Shown: positions 44,860-52,952 of the stretch, in pieces
Layout of the letters: every line of letters begins with the position of its first letter
How positions within the stretch are numbered: position 1 is the stretch's first letter
Assembly (NCBI GenBank): GCA_945873065.1
Contig: CAMCBN010000001.1
Location: forward strand, 186,001-250,000
Length of the DNA: 64,000 bases
Source: an uncultured Candidatus Saccharibacteria bacterium
GTDB lineage: Bacteria; Patescibacteriota; Saccharimonadia; Saccharimonadales; Saccharimonadaceae
Direction: 5' to 3'
Made by a program: the position numbers and the translations under genes
Notes under the pieces: model-generated
What the model was told of the DNA's origin: nothing
What the model saw: only the letters and a program-made list of their open reading frames with translations
The model's database searches: none

Positions 44860-45981
44860 ATGAGCAAACAACCGAGGTTGGCGATCGTCTGTGATTTTTT
44901 GACTACTATGGGTGGTGCCGAAAATGTCGTGTTGGCGATGCACGAGGTGTTCCCTGATGCACCAATTTATACAGCAGTATACAAGCCAGAAGCTGTGCCA
45001 CAATTTGCAGAGCTCGATGTCCGTCCATCTTATCTACAGCGGTTGCCAAGAGCTATTCGCAAATATCACAAGCTCTTACCGACTTTGGCGGTGAAGGCAA
45101 TGCGTCGGATTAACCTTTCAGAATTTGATATTATTCTGACTGGCTCGTACCTTCACGGACATCAGGTCAGAAAGACTCGTCCCGACCAGGTCATCATTAA
45201 TTATTGTCATACCCCACCAAGATATTATTGGAGCCATTATGATGAGTACAGACGTGACCCCGGCTATGGTTCGTTAAACCCGTTGATTCGTACGCTAATG
45301 CCCCTGATGGTGCCACATCAGCGCAAACTTGATTTACGGGCAGCACGTCAAGTCGATGTGTTTATCGCTAATTCGACAGAAACGCAACGACGTATAGCAA
45401 AATATTATGATCGAAAGAGTGTAGTTATTCATCCACCAGTAGAAACGACTCGCTTTCAACCATTACTACAGCGGGGCGATCACTATGTGACGATTGGTCG
45501 CCAGCTACCGTATAAACGTTACGATTTAGCGGTGATGGCTGCTACGAAATTAGGTAAAAAATTAATAGTATTTGGTAGTGGGCCATCGCACGAAAAATTA
45601 GTCGAAATCGCTGGACCTACCATAGAGTTTCGTACAGATCGTTTCGGTGATGCTAGCGACACTGAGTATGAAAAAATAATAAATACAGCCAAGGGGTTTA
45701 TTTATCCAGCTGAGGAGGACTTTGGTATAGTGAGCGTCGAAGCGCTTGCAGCGGGGGCGCCTGTGATTGGGCTTGGTCGTGGTGGGACGCTAGACATAGT
45801 ATCTTCACCAGAAGTAGGAGTATTGTTTGATCGTCAAACGACGATCAGTGTTGCTCGAGCTATTGAACAAGCTGAACAGCGACAATTTAATCCGTTGACA
45901 CTTCATCGAGTAGCGCAGCGTTTTGACAAAACTTTATTTATGACAAAATTGCGCAAAATAGTCAATGATCACGCGCCGTAA
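44860..45981 (+). CDS. Glycosyltransferase family 4 (WbaZ-like)
   Basis: The 373-residue protein begins RLAIVCDFLTTMGGAENVVL and has INYCHTPPRYYWSHYDEYRR, FIANSTETQRRIAKYY, YVTIGRQLPYKRYDLAV and PAEEDFGIVSVEALAAG (GT4 E-x7-E). This pattern is that of WbaZ-like mannosyltransferases. TACACT ends 6 nt before the ATG, predicting a leaderless mRNA. It lies just downstream of glmS. Confidence 0.88.
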   Translation: MSKQPRLAIVCDFLTTMGGAENVVLAMHEVFPDAPIYTAVYKPEAVPQFAELDVRPSYLQRLPRAIRKYHKLLPTLAVKAMRRINLSEFDIILTGSYLHGHQVRKTRPDQVIINYCHTPPRYYWSHYDEYRRDPGYGSLNPLIRTLMPLMVPHQRKLDLRAARQVDVFIANSTETQRRIAKYYDRKSVVIHPPVETTRFQPLLQRGDHYVTIGRQLPYKRYDLAVMAATKLGKKLIVFGSGPSHEKLVEIAGPTIEFRTDRFGDASDTEYEKIINTAKGFIYPAEEDFGIVSVEALAAGAPVIGLGRGGTLDIVSSPEVGVLFDRQTTISVARAIEQAEQRQFNPLTLHRVAQRFDKTLFMTKLRKIVNDHAP

Positions 45982-46058
45982 AATTTAAGTCAGCAAGACT
46001 AGTTTGTGTACGAAAATGTCTAGCATATTTATAGTTATTGATGGCCGCGACCCGTGGT

Positions 46059-47495
46059 TTATTTAGCGCCAGTTTTGCGTAGTACTACACCGATAGTTTT
46101 GAATAATATTTTGATGTCAAGCCAAAAGCTCCAGTTCTGTGCATAAAATAACTCTAGCTCTATACGCTCATCAAAGCTAAGATTAGATCGTCCTGAAACT
46201 TGCCACAACCCTGTCACACCAGACTTTACACTGTGAAGTAAAGCTGTCCGTGTCGAGCTAAATTTCACTTCTTGAGGCAGGATCGGCCGTGGTCCTACCA
46301 AACTCAGATCACCGCGCAAAACGTTAATAATCTGTGGTAGTTCGTCGAGTGAGGTCGCACGCAAGAAATTACCAAAGCGTGTGATACGAGGATCACGTTC
46401 AACCTTACGGTGTTCTTCATATTCCTGTGCTAGATCTTCTCGCCCCATGTCGCGAAATTCGTCGGCGGCATCACGTTTGCCATATTGGGGGCCCATGCTA
46501 CGAAATTTGATCAAATTAATCGGTTCGGAGTAGCGACTGAGTCGTTTTGAGATGTAAAACACTGGCCCTGGATTGGCGATTTTTTGCAGGATGATGAGGA
46601 TTAGAAAAACAGGCGACAACAAAATGAGTAGTACCGCAGACACTAACACATCAAAGATTCGTTTTGCGATTTCCCCCCAACCTATAAGAGGCGTCTGGCT
46701 GACGGTGATCATAGGATACCCAAGAAAAACATCGATCGTATTTTTACCAGTGTAAAATTCTGGTTCACCGGGGATAAAATTGTATTGAATATGGTTTATT
46801 TGTGAAGCACCTAATACTTTCTGGTTTTTTTCTTCATCTTCATATAGATTGGTCTGGATGATGGTGTCGATTCGTAGTTTTTTGATTTGTTTCAACGCTG
46901 GATCAAGTGTAGCAAAATGGACAACATCTAGTCCTGGCGGAACATATCGCTTCGGTCCAGCTAGCGCGACTACTTGGAAGCCAGATTTGTAAGTCGTCGA
47001 GATCGACTTGGCTATATCGCGTGTGGCTGGTGATGTACCAATGATCATGACACGGTTTACGCCATGGTTGTACTGGAACAGCCAGCTGCGAACGAGCCGA
47101 AATATCTCACGTACAATACCTATTGTCAAAAACGAACCAACTGTTACATACATAGCGACCAGGCGTGCTGGGAAGATATAGATACGCGTCCCGTACTCCC
47201 ACCCAATTATTAGCAATATACCCATGAAAGTGCCCAATATCAATCGCCCCCATTCAACTAGTCGTCGGTTATAGACGTTCGCACTATACAGGCCGAGTGA
47301 CGCAAACAAAATAATCCAGATAGGCGCGATGACAGCGAACCCGAGTAGGTAATCTGTCGCATACACTGTGTGAAGTAGATCACGATGGTCGATTTGTGTA
47401 CGAACATAGTATGCGATAAAAAACACAGCCATCAAAACAACAAAGTCGAGACCAATAAGAATAAGGCTATAAAATTTCGTATTTTTGGAAGGCAT
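46059..47495 (-). CDS. Polyprenyl-phosphate sugar-1-phosphate transferase (WbaP/WcaJ family)
   Basis: The 478-residue protein has about five N-terminal membrane helices, a Rossmann-like middle (VNRVMIIGTSPATRDIAKSI), and a C-terminal catalytic domain starting RIFDVLVSAVLLILLSPVFL with KFRSMGPQYG, RFGNFLRATSLDELPQIINV and LSLVGPRPILP. This starts polysaccharide repeat units by moving a sugar-1-phosphate to undecaprenyl phosphate. TGA-TATAGT ends 10 nt before the ATG. It faces away from the ligase gene at 47546. Confidence 0.92.
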   Translation of the reverse strand: MPSKNTKFYSLILIGLDFVVLMAVFFIAYYVRTQIDHRDLLHTVYATDYLLGFAVIAPIWIILFASLGLYSANVYNRRLVEWGRLILGTFMGILLIIGWEYGTRIYIFPARLVAMYVTVGSFLTIGIVREIFRLVRSWLFQYNHGVNRVMIIGTSPATRDIAKSISTTYKSGFQVVALAGPKRYVPPGLDVVHFATLDPALKQIKKLRIDTIIQTNLYEDEEKNQKVLGASQINHIQYNFIPGEPEFYTGKNTIDVFLGYPMITVSQTPLIGWGEIAKRIFDVLVSAVLLILLSPVFLILIILQKIANPGPVFYISKRLSRYSEPINLIKFRSMGPQYGKRDAADEFRDMGREDLAQEYEEHRKVERDPRITRFGNFLRATSLDELPQIINVLRGDLSLVGPRPILPQEVKFSSTRTALLHSVKSGVTGLWQVSGRSNLSFDERIELELFYAQNWSFWLDIKILFKTIGVVLRKTGAK

Positions 47496-47545
47496 AACAA
47501 CTGTTACTATATCATTTTTTGCTAGATATTTGCTACACTAAATAC

Positions 47546-48868
47546 GTGAAGCGATTATTTCTTGAAAAGATTCCCGCTTGGTTGCTTATTGTTATATTTT
47601 TTGGGCTTGTTTTGCACACCCCAGTAACGGTATGGTTGTCATCGCAATGGCCGGGTGTGGGGTTATTTGCTAAGTCATGGAAAGAGGTTTTACTCATTGT
47701 CGTGTATACTATGCTGGCTGTCGATGTGACATACCGTCATCAGTGGCATCGTTGGTTATCAGATCGGCTAGTCTGGCTGCCTCTATTGTTTGCGATGTGG
47801 CATGTGGCGGTTATGATTATTGCGCCACAATCATTGCTGGCTACAGTCGTGGGGTTGATGGTTGATTTACGATTTGTAGCGTTTTTTGTAGCAATTTATA
47901 TCTTCACTCATAATTATCCGTATTATCGAAAGTATTTTTTGCGTGCATTATTAGCTGGTGTAGTTGTTGTTATTGGGTTCGCTATGTTGCAACTCATATT
48001 GCCACGAGACATCTTAGCTACGATTGGTTACAGTCAGCAGACAATTTTACCATACCAGACAGTTGATTCTAATGAGTCGTTTGTTCGTATCAACAGTACA
48101 CTACGTGGGCCCAACCCGCTAGGGGCATATGCGAGTGTGGTCGTAGTAAGTATCATCGTTTATGCTGTTGTGTATTGGCGAGCGCTATCACGCAAACAGC
48201 AATGTGGTATAGTAGGGTGCTTGGTAGCTGTCATGTTGACTCTCGTGCAAAGTTATTCTCGGTCAGCATGGTTAGCGACGGGTGTTGGAGTGGCTGTGAT
48301 TATTATGACAATTAGTCGTGCTCGATATAACTTTTTTATACGAAGTTCTCGGAAACTATGGGCTGTCATTGGGGTTTTGGTTGTTTCTGTATTATGCATG
48401 GTATTATTGTTTCAGACGAACACTTTCAAGACGGTTATTTTTCATGATGATGTCGAACACGGTCCTATACAGACGTCTGATAGCGATAGAATAATATCAT
48501 TACAGAATGGTCTGCGTCGAGTTGTAGAGCAGCCATTTGGTGCTGGTGTCGGTAGTACTGGTTCGGCATCGGTTCGTGATGGGCACCCAATGATTATCGA
48601 AAATCAATATTTGTTCGTTGCGCATGAGGTTGGTATTATCGGATTATTGATTTTTGTTGCATTAACAGCATCTGTACTGGTAAAATTATGGTGTCGGCAG
48701 TCTGATTGGCTGTCGATAGCTATTTTTGCTAGCGGAACTGGGCTAAGTGTGATAGGATTATTCTTACCAGTTTTTGTTGACGACGTTGTGTCGATGCTTT
48801 GGTGGGGGCTGGCAGGATTAGTGATAACGGAGAATATAGATGACAAGCCCAACGCGAAAACAGCGTGA
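47546..48868 (+). CDS. O-antigen ligase / Wzy-like polymerase family protein
   Basis: The 440-residue protein has 10-12 hydrophobic segments and the family loop RINSTLRGPNPLGAYASVVVV and the long outer loop with DSDRIISLQNGLRRVVEQPFGAGVGS, as in WaaL and Wzy. It would join or polymerise lipid-linked glycans on the outer face. I choose the GTG at 47546 because TGC-TACACT (47531-47539) ends 6 nt before it; a TTG at 47519 lies upstream of this promoter. Its C-terminal end overlaps the next gene by 29 bp. Confidence 0.85.
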   Translation: MKRLFLEKIPAWLLIVIFFGLVLHTPVTVWLSSQWPGVGLFAKSWKEVLLIVVYTMLAVDVTYRHQWHRWLSDRLVWLPLLFAMWHVAVMIIAPQSLLATVVGLMVDLRFVAFFVAIYIFTHNYPYYRKYFLRALLAGVVVVIGFAMLQLILPRDILATIGYSQQTILPYQTVDSNESFVRINSTLRGPNPLGAYASVVVVSIIVYAVVYWRALSRKQQCGIVGCLVAVMLTLVQSYSRSAWLATGVGVAVIIMTISRARYNFFIRSSRKLWAVIGVLVVSVLCMVLLFQTNTFKTVIFHDDVEHGPIQTSDSDRIISLQNGLRRVVEQPFGAGVGSTGSASVRDGHPMIIENQYLFVAHEVGIIGLLIFVALTASVLVKLWCRQSDWLSIAIFASGTGLSVIGLFLPVFVDDVVSMLWWGLAGLVITENIDDKPNAKTA

Positions 48869-49205
48869 TTTACTCACATTTATTGATACTTTCATTAAAA
48901 GCAACGGTTATGGCCCGAGCTACAGGGAAATAATGCGTGCATTCGACTATAAGTCTGTGAGTACAGTAGCTGCTCATGTCAATGGTCTGATAGTGCGTGG
49001 TTTTTTGGTAAAAAAAGATAATTCAGCACGAAGCCTTCAGGTAGTGGCACCAAAATCAGCGGGAGACCCTGAAGTCGTTGTTGCGCCAGTTGAGCAGGTC
49101 ATACAGGCAAAGATCGCTGCTCTTGAGCAGCAACCAGATACAGAGCAGGATATAAAAATATTACAAAAGGCTCTTGAAATTCTAACTAATAACTCCCCTG
49201 CGTAG
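48840..49205 (+). CDS. LexA-type DNA-binding protein without the protease domain
   Basis: The 121-residue protein begins TPRQREL-like TSPTRKQRDLLTFIDTFIKSNGYGPSYREIMRAFDYKSVSTVAAHVNGLIVRGFL: the complete LexA winged-helix domain (about 1-65), including the SVSTV recognition helix. The S24 autoprotease (about 120 residues) with its Ser/Lys pair is absent; a coiled-coil-like tail (VEQVIQAKIAALEQQ) ends the protein instead. So it could bind SOS-like or other operators but would not be cleaved by RecA. It overlaps the O-antigen ligase gene by 29 bp and has GGAG upstream. Confidence 0.78.
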   Translation: MTSPTRKQRDLLTFIDTFIKSNGYGPSYREIMRAFDYKSVSTVAAHVNGLIVRGFLVKKDNSARSLQVVAPKSAGDPEVVVAPVEQVIQAKIAALEQQPDTEQDIKILQKALEILTNNSPA

Positions 49206-49232
49206 GGTTATAAAGATGTTATACTGATACTT

Positions 49233-50984
49233 ATGATGCAACAACCTCCGCAGCGGAGATATCAACAGATACGCAAGAAAAAAGTCATTGACATTTCGGC
49301 CTGGCGATTGCCGTTGGTGCGTTTTCGCTGGAATCGTCGCAAGACATTCATCACAATCGGTGTGGTGTTTGGTTTGAGTATACTATTTCAAGTTATATAT
49401 CCAGGTGATATGTTGCCAATAAATGCCCATATCGACGGTGTAGCAGTTGGTGGTAAAACACGAGCTGATGCGGCGAAAAAGCTTGATGAAGCTTATAAAC
49501 AATATTCTGTACAACTTGTCGGTGATGGTAAGACTATAGCGACACCAACTCTGGAAAAGCTTGCTATGCAAGTGCACAACACAGAGCGAGTAGAAAATGT
49601 TCAATATCCGTGGTATTGGCGGATTATTCCTCTATCATCCTTGTGGTGGCAACCAAGCGTGTCAGAATCGCCTCGTGTAGTTATGACTGATCAAACAAAA
49701 CAGTATATTGATTCGGTAATTATGCCAGTATGCAAACGGGCCCCAGTCAATGCCACCCTCAAAGTAGCGAGTGGTAAGCTCAGCGTAGTCCCGTCGCAGC
49801 GTGGTGGTGAGTGTGAACGTTCAGCAGTAGAGCACAGCATTGGGGCGATTAACCCGATATTAACGATTAAAACATCGGTTGACATACCAATGAAGGGTAT
49901 TGAGCCAACTATCAGCACCAAAGAGGCTGAGATGTTACAAAAAGACCTTACCAAAACAATAGGCCGAGGGGTTTCTTTACAAGTCAAAGATGAAACCGTG
50001 ATTATTCCGGCAAATGAGATTATTCAATGGATAACAACAGCAGTACAAGATAAAAAAATAGAAGCTTCTATAGGTGTTACGCAGGCGCAGCCATATCTTG
50101 CTAAAAACGTAGCACCTAAGGTTGCTGTCGCACCAGGAGTGACACGAGTCACGACCTTTGATTTTAGTGAGACATCGCGCAGCAATGGGTCGCCAGGACG
50201 CGCATTAGACCTTGAGGCAACTACTCAACAGTTAACGAAAGTGATTCGTGGTAATCAAGCTAAAGCAGCAGCGGTGACAAAAGTGATTCAACCAACGGTC
50301 GAGTATTCCCGCAAGTATAGTTCGACAGATAGCGGTCTTAACGCTCTTCTGAAGCAGTACGCCGATGATCATCCGGGTACTTATGGCGTTTCTATGATAG
50401 AGTTGGACGGCCAGAAGCGATCTGCTAATTACAATGGTGATAAACAGTTCGTGACGGCTAGTACATACAAGCTGTACGTTGGTTACAGCGTACTGAAGAG
50501 AGTAGAATCAAGTGGTTGGCGTTGGGAGGATAACCAGTCATGTTTTAATAAAATGATCAGTCTGAGTGATAATGCTTGCGCCGAAAATTTCTTGCGAGTG
50601 ATTGGCTTATCTGAAGTCACAAAAGATGCTAAAGGAGCGGGGTTTAATAGTACAACTTTCATGAAATCGGGGGGGCCATTTACTACGCCAAATGACTTAG
50701 CACGTTTCATGGGGATGCTCGAATCGGGCCAAGGGCTTAATAACAATAGTCGTGAACGATTTCTGTCAGCATTAAAGGCTAACGTATATCGTAAGGGTAT
50801 ACCAGCTGGAGCTAATGGTACTGTAGCTGATAAAGTTGGATTTTTGAATGGATTATTGCACGACTCCGCTATTGTTTATAGCCCGCACGGTAGGTATACG
50901 CTTGCTATTATGACCGATGGTAGTAGCTGGGCGAACATTGCTGAGCTAACAAAAAAAATAGAAGAAGTGCGCAATCAGTCGTAG
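49233..50984 (+). CDS. Class A beta-lactamase-like serine hydrolase with peptidoglycan-binding domains
   Basis: The 583-residue protein has a basic N-terminus, one membrane helix (about residues 44-66) and PG_binding_4 / VanW-like domains at about 80-330. From about 370 a penicillin-recognising hydrolase domain follows: S410-T-Y-K413 (SxxK), S445-D-N447 (SDN) and K534-V-G536 (in place of KTG). It is membrane-bound and faces the wall, so it may be a D,D-peptidase or beta-lactamase. TGT-TATACT ends 7 nt before the ATG at 49233. The next in-frame ATG at 49236 is also possible. Confidence 0.85.
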   Translation: MMQQPPQRRYQQIRKKKVIDISAWRLPLVRFRWNRRKTFITIGVVFGLSILFQVIYPGDMLPINAHIDGVAVGGKTRADAAKKLDEAYKQYSVQLVGDGKTIATPTLEKLAMQVHNTERVENVQYPWYWRIIPLSSLWWQPSVSESPRVVMTDQTKQYIDSVIMPVCKRAPVNATLKVASGKLSVVPSQRGGECERSAVEHSIGAINPILTIKTSVDIPMKGIEPTISTKEAEMLQKDLTKTIGRGVSLQVKDETVIIPANEIIQWITTAVQDKKIEASIGVTQAQPYLAKNVAPKVAVAPGVTRVTTFDFSETSRSNGSPGRALDLEATTQQLTKVIRGNQAKAAAVTKVIQPTVEYSRKYSSTDSGLNALLKQYADDHPGTYGVSMIELDGQKRSANYNGDKQFVTASTYKLYVGYSVLKRVESSGWRWEDNQSCFNKMISLSDNACAENFLRVIGLSEVTKDAKGAGFNSTTFMKSGGPFTTPNDLARFMGMLESGQGLNNNSRERFLSALKANVYRKGIPAGANGTVADKVGFLNGLLHDSAIVYSPHGRYTLAIMTDGSSWANIAELTKKIEEVRNQS

Positions 50985-51008
50985 TTGTTTGTTTTATTAA
51001 AGTACCTC

Positions 51009-51038
51009 TTGACGAACAGCCTGTATTACCGCTATACT
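51009..51038 (+). promoter_or_regulatory. tRNA-Asn promoter
   Basis: TTGACG (51009-51014) and TATACT (51033-51038) are 18 bp apart, just upstream of the tRNA. It gives an independent view of the sigma-70-type consensus used in this genome. Confidence 0.7.
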
Positions 51039-51048
51039 TACAGAGTAG

Positions 51049-51123
51049 TCCGGAGTAGCTCAGTGGTAGAGCGGGTCGCTGTTAACGATTAGGTCGCTGG
51101 TTCGAGCCCAGTCTCCGGAGCCA
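51049..51123 (+). tRNA. tRNA-Asn (anticodon GTT)
   Basis: A complete 75-nt cloverleaf: acceptor TCCGGAG/CTCCGGA, D-stem GCTC/GAGC, anticodon loop CTGTTAA with GTT, T-arm GCTGG-TTCGAGC-CCAGT, discriminator G and an encoded CCA at 51121-51123. Its 3' half is overlapped by the C-terminus of a serine-recombinase remnant on the opposite strand, so this tRNA has served as an integration target. Confidence 0.95.
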
Positions 51124-51419
51124 ATTTTGAGAATTAGAGCTGTCTAGCACACTTGCGAAAGGCTTCAACAGAGGTAGTTGAAGCCTTTTTGCTTTCAAAG
51201 TAGGGTTCGCAAGTAGCATACGCAGAATTTTGTTCTTTTGCTCTGGTTGCGAACGCTCAAAGATATTTTTAGCTTTTGACGCCAGTTCTAACAGATAAGC
51301 AGAGGTGAGTTGGAAGGACGTATCGTTATTTGTGTACTCAACCAACTTACGGTCAAGGTCTTCCATTTCGGTCTTATACTTCATTACGTATTTGTCATAC
51401 TCATCGACAGTAATCCCCC
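51082..51419 (-). pseudogene. C-terminal remnant of a large serine recombinase overlapping tRNA-Asn
   Basis: The frame reads GGITVDEYDKYVMKYKTEME..., then LLELASKAKNIFERSQPEQK and KRLQLPLLKPFASVL, as in the C-terminal coiled-coil end of large serine recombinases. It ends WLRRLGSNQRPNR, the antisense of the tRNA 3' half, as in many integrases that overlap their tRNA target. The catalytic N-terminal ~400 residues are missing, and similarity begins right after the stop of the DUF4238 gene. It is thus the scar of an integrated element. Confidence 0.78.
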
Positions 51420-52370
51420 CTATGTTACTGACGCTGGCTTGCCTGTATAAAACTGAAGCAAATCTTCAAGGTATTCTTTACTGCTGGCGTAAGCGTAGTC
51501 TTTTGAGTAAATGACTAGCAGTCGGTTTATTTCAATCATCGCCCTATCGTCCGCTAGGGCGTGTCGTTTCTGCTTCTTACCAGATATTAGAGGGTCAACA
51601 AGTTCAATGAGTATTTCAGGTGTCAGTGCAAGGTAGTGTCGTCTTTGTGCGATGTGGTTGCTGTACATTTTTTCAATCATTGTTTTGCCAGTATTATTGA
51701 AGACCTCAATAACGGGCGTATCAGTCGTAATGAACTTTTTCGACCCTTTAGCAAGGTAGAACCGCCATTTCTTTATAACGAACCATCTATAAAATTCTTC
51801 GCAGTGGGCAATTAGGTTCAGGTGGTTGATGTTGTTCTCAAAAGTTAGTTCGTATTCGCCACTTTCAAGCGTCTTTCTGGCGTCTTCAATCTGTTCAGCG
51901 GTTACTTTATGACCCTCTTTTTCCAAAGCCTCTTTAGCCCCATCAGTAAAGTTCGGGTGCGACGCCATTAGTGTAATCATCTGCTTCATACCATCAGCCA
52001 TAGTCTTGTTTACTTGGTTACGCATATGAGGGCTTCTTATCCAAAGCGAAGCCATAAACCACGCCAGAATGTCTAACTGCTTGTCTGTCAGCGGTCGGTA
52101 GTTCCATATTGCGTCAACGATGTTGTCGTATTCTTTGGCAAACTTATCCTCAATTTTGCCAAAGAACAGTTCAAATACTTGGCTTGTTTCGTCTTCTTTG
52201 CCAGTTTCAACGGCGTAGTAAAAATCAGCGTAGCAAACACCACTGTACGGTTGTGCTTTTATAATTTTGCCATTTTGAATATCTAGGGTCTGCAATAAAT
52301 TATCAACCGCAAATCGCTTGAAGTAAAAGCGGGGTGCGAAGTGCTGTTTCTTTGTTATTTGCTTTGTCAT
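51420..52370 (-). CDS. DUF4238 family protein
   Basis: The 316-residue protein starts MTKQITKKQHFAPRFYFKRFA, the DUF4238 signature (QHxxPRFYLxxFA), with WFMASLWIRSPHMRNQV in the middle and FITTDTPVIEVF and RHYLALTPEI toward the end. The function of DUF4238 is not established; members are often in accessory or mobile regions. Its DNA looks different from its neighbours and it lies in a tRNA-integrated element scar. TAAAAT (- strand, 52377-52382) ends 6 nt before the ATG. Confidence 0.82.
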   Translation of the reverse strand: MTKQITKKQHFAPRFYFKRFAVDNLLQTLDIQNGKIIKAQPYSGVCYADFYYAVETGKEDETSQVFELFFGKIEDKFAKEYDNIVDAIWNYRPLTDKQLDILAWFMASLWIRSPHMRNQVNKTMADGMKQMITLMASHPNFTDGAKEALEKEGHKVTAEQIEDARKTLESGEYELTFENNINHLNLIAHCEEFYRWFVIKKWRFYLAKGSKKFITTDTPVIEVFNNTGKTMIEKMYSNHIAQRRHYLALTPEILIELVDPLISGKKQKRHALADDRAMIEINRLLVIYSKDYAYASSKEYLEDLLQFYTGKPASVT

Positions 52371-52418
52371 ACTGCTATTTTACAACCGTACGAGCGTATG
52401 GTGAACCTAACAAACTTT

Positions 52419-52459
52419 CCCAACAATCTGACCACTGTTGAGCGTATATGATTGTTGGG
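52419..52459. repeat. 10-bp inverted repeat upstream of the DUF4238 gene
   Basis: CCCAACAATC (52419-52428) and its reverse complement GATTGTTGGG (52450-52459) flank a 21-nt loop. A GAGCGTAT direct repeat lies nearby. It may be an operator of the DUF4238 gene or a recombination site. Confidence 0.55.
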
Positions 52460-52570
52460 CTAAACGGAAAGCATACTAATTTTTGTTAGCCACGATAATC
52501 TAGCTAGGTAGTGCGTTTACAGTTTTTTGAAAAAGCGAAGGATTGGACATAGGGGGGTGGGTCTAAAGTC

Positions 52571-52744
52571 CTATACGGTAGGTAGTTCAACGGCTTCTAA
52601 TACGGGCAGTTCAACGTCAAGTGTTGGAAAGCCCGTAGTCAAGTCAGGCAACTGAACGTCAAGCGGCTCACATTCAAGCACAAAATCTTCCACTATGAGA
52701 AGCTCAAAGTCGTATAAGGTTAGTTCTGCTTTGGGCAGTTCCAT
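52571..52744 (-). CDS. Small acidic protein with repeated LDV-x-LP units
   Basis: A 57-residue frame from ATG 52744 reads MELPKAELTLYDFELLIVED, then CEPLDVQLPDL, TLDVELPVLE and AVELPTV. It is very acidic, with almost no basic residues, and has internal repeats. Its frame is well kept, although the gene is short. It lies between the recombinase-element scar and the upstream tiny ORF, the place where small helper genes of recombinase elements are found. Function unknown; an acidic binding partner or antitoxin is a guess. Confidence 0.45.
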   Translation of the reverse strand: MELPKAELTLYDFELLIVEDFVLECEPLDVQLPDLTTGFPTLDVELPVLEAVELPTV

Positions 52745-52752
52745 AGTCCGTC

Positions 52753-52860
52753 TTACGCTATCGCTAATACTTCCTTTATTTTATCAACTTCACGCTCATC
52801 ATAACCAGCACTTAAAGTTCGCAACGTGTCGGCTAATGCGAGCCACGGTAGATTAGTCAA
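52753..52860 (-). CDS. Tiny ORF (35 residues, TTG start) upstream of the acidic protein
   Basis: From TTG 52860 the frame reads TNLPWLALADTLRTLSAGYD and then EREVDKIKEVLAIA, a helical-looking peptide, and stops 8 nt before the acidic-protein ATG. The start codon overlaps the hairpin at 52860-52884. No Shine-Dalgarno is visible. It may be a leader or simply chance. Confidence 0.25.
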   Translation of the reverse strand: MTNLPWLALADTLRTLSAGYDEREVDKIKEVLAIA

Positions 52861-52884
52861 AGACTCAACAGTTTGTTGAGTCTT
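52860..52884 (-). terminator. 11-bp hairpin downstream of the HD/DUF1152 gene
   Basis: AAGACTCAACA-GTT-TGTTGAGTCTT forms a perfect 11-bp stem with a 3-nt loop. On the - strand it lies about 70 nt after the stop at 52953, followed by a short T-run, so it probably ends that transcript. A second hairpin (52903-52930, TGTAGTCTGTA / TACAG-T-ACTACA with one bulged T) lies between it and the stop. Confidence 0.5.
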
Positions 52885-52952
52885 ATTTTAGTTATACAGA
52901 GTTGTAGTCTGTAAGTGCTACAGTACTACATACTTTTGTGATTTTCGGACTA

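Larger units (their letters stand above)
51415..52557. mobile_element. DUF4238 segment bounded by 11-bp inverted repeats
   Basis: CCCCCCTATGT at 51415-51425 and its reverse complement ACATAGGGGGG at 52547-52557 bracket a 1.14-kb segment with only the DUF4238 gene and its promoter region. The left copy includes that gene's stop codon and coincides with the point where the recombinase remnant begins. This suggests that the segment moved in and replaced the recombinase N-terminus. No target-site duplication was seen, and the repeats could still be chance. Confidence 0.4.

Noticed and set aside
51082-51123. LGSNQRPNR as a conserved protein motif
   Set aside because: It is the antisense reading of the tRNA-Asn 3' half, not a functional protein motif by itself.
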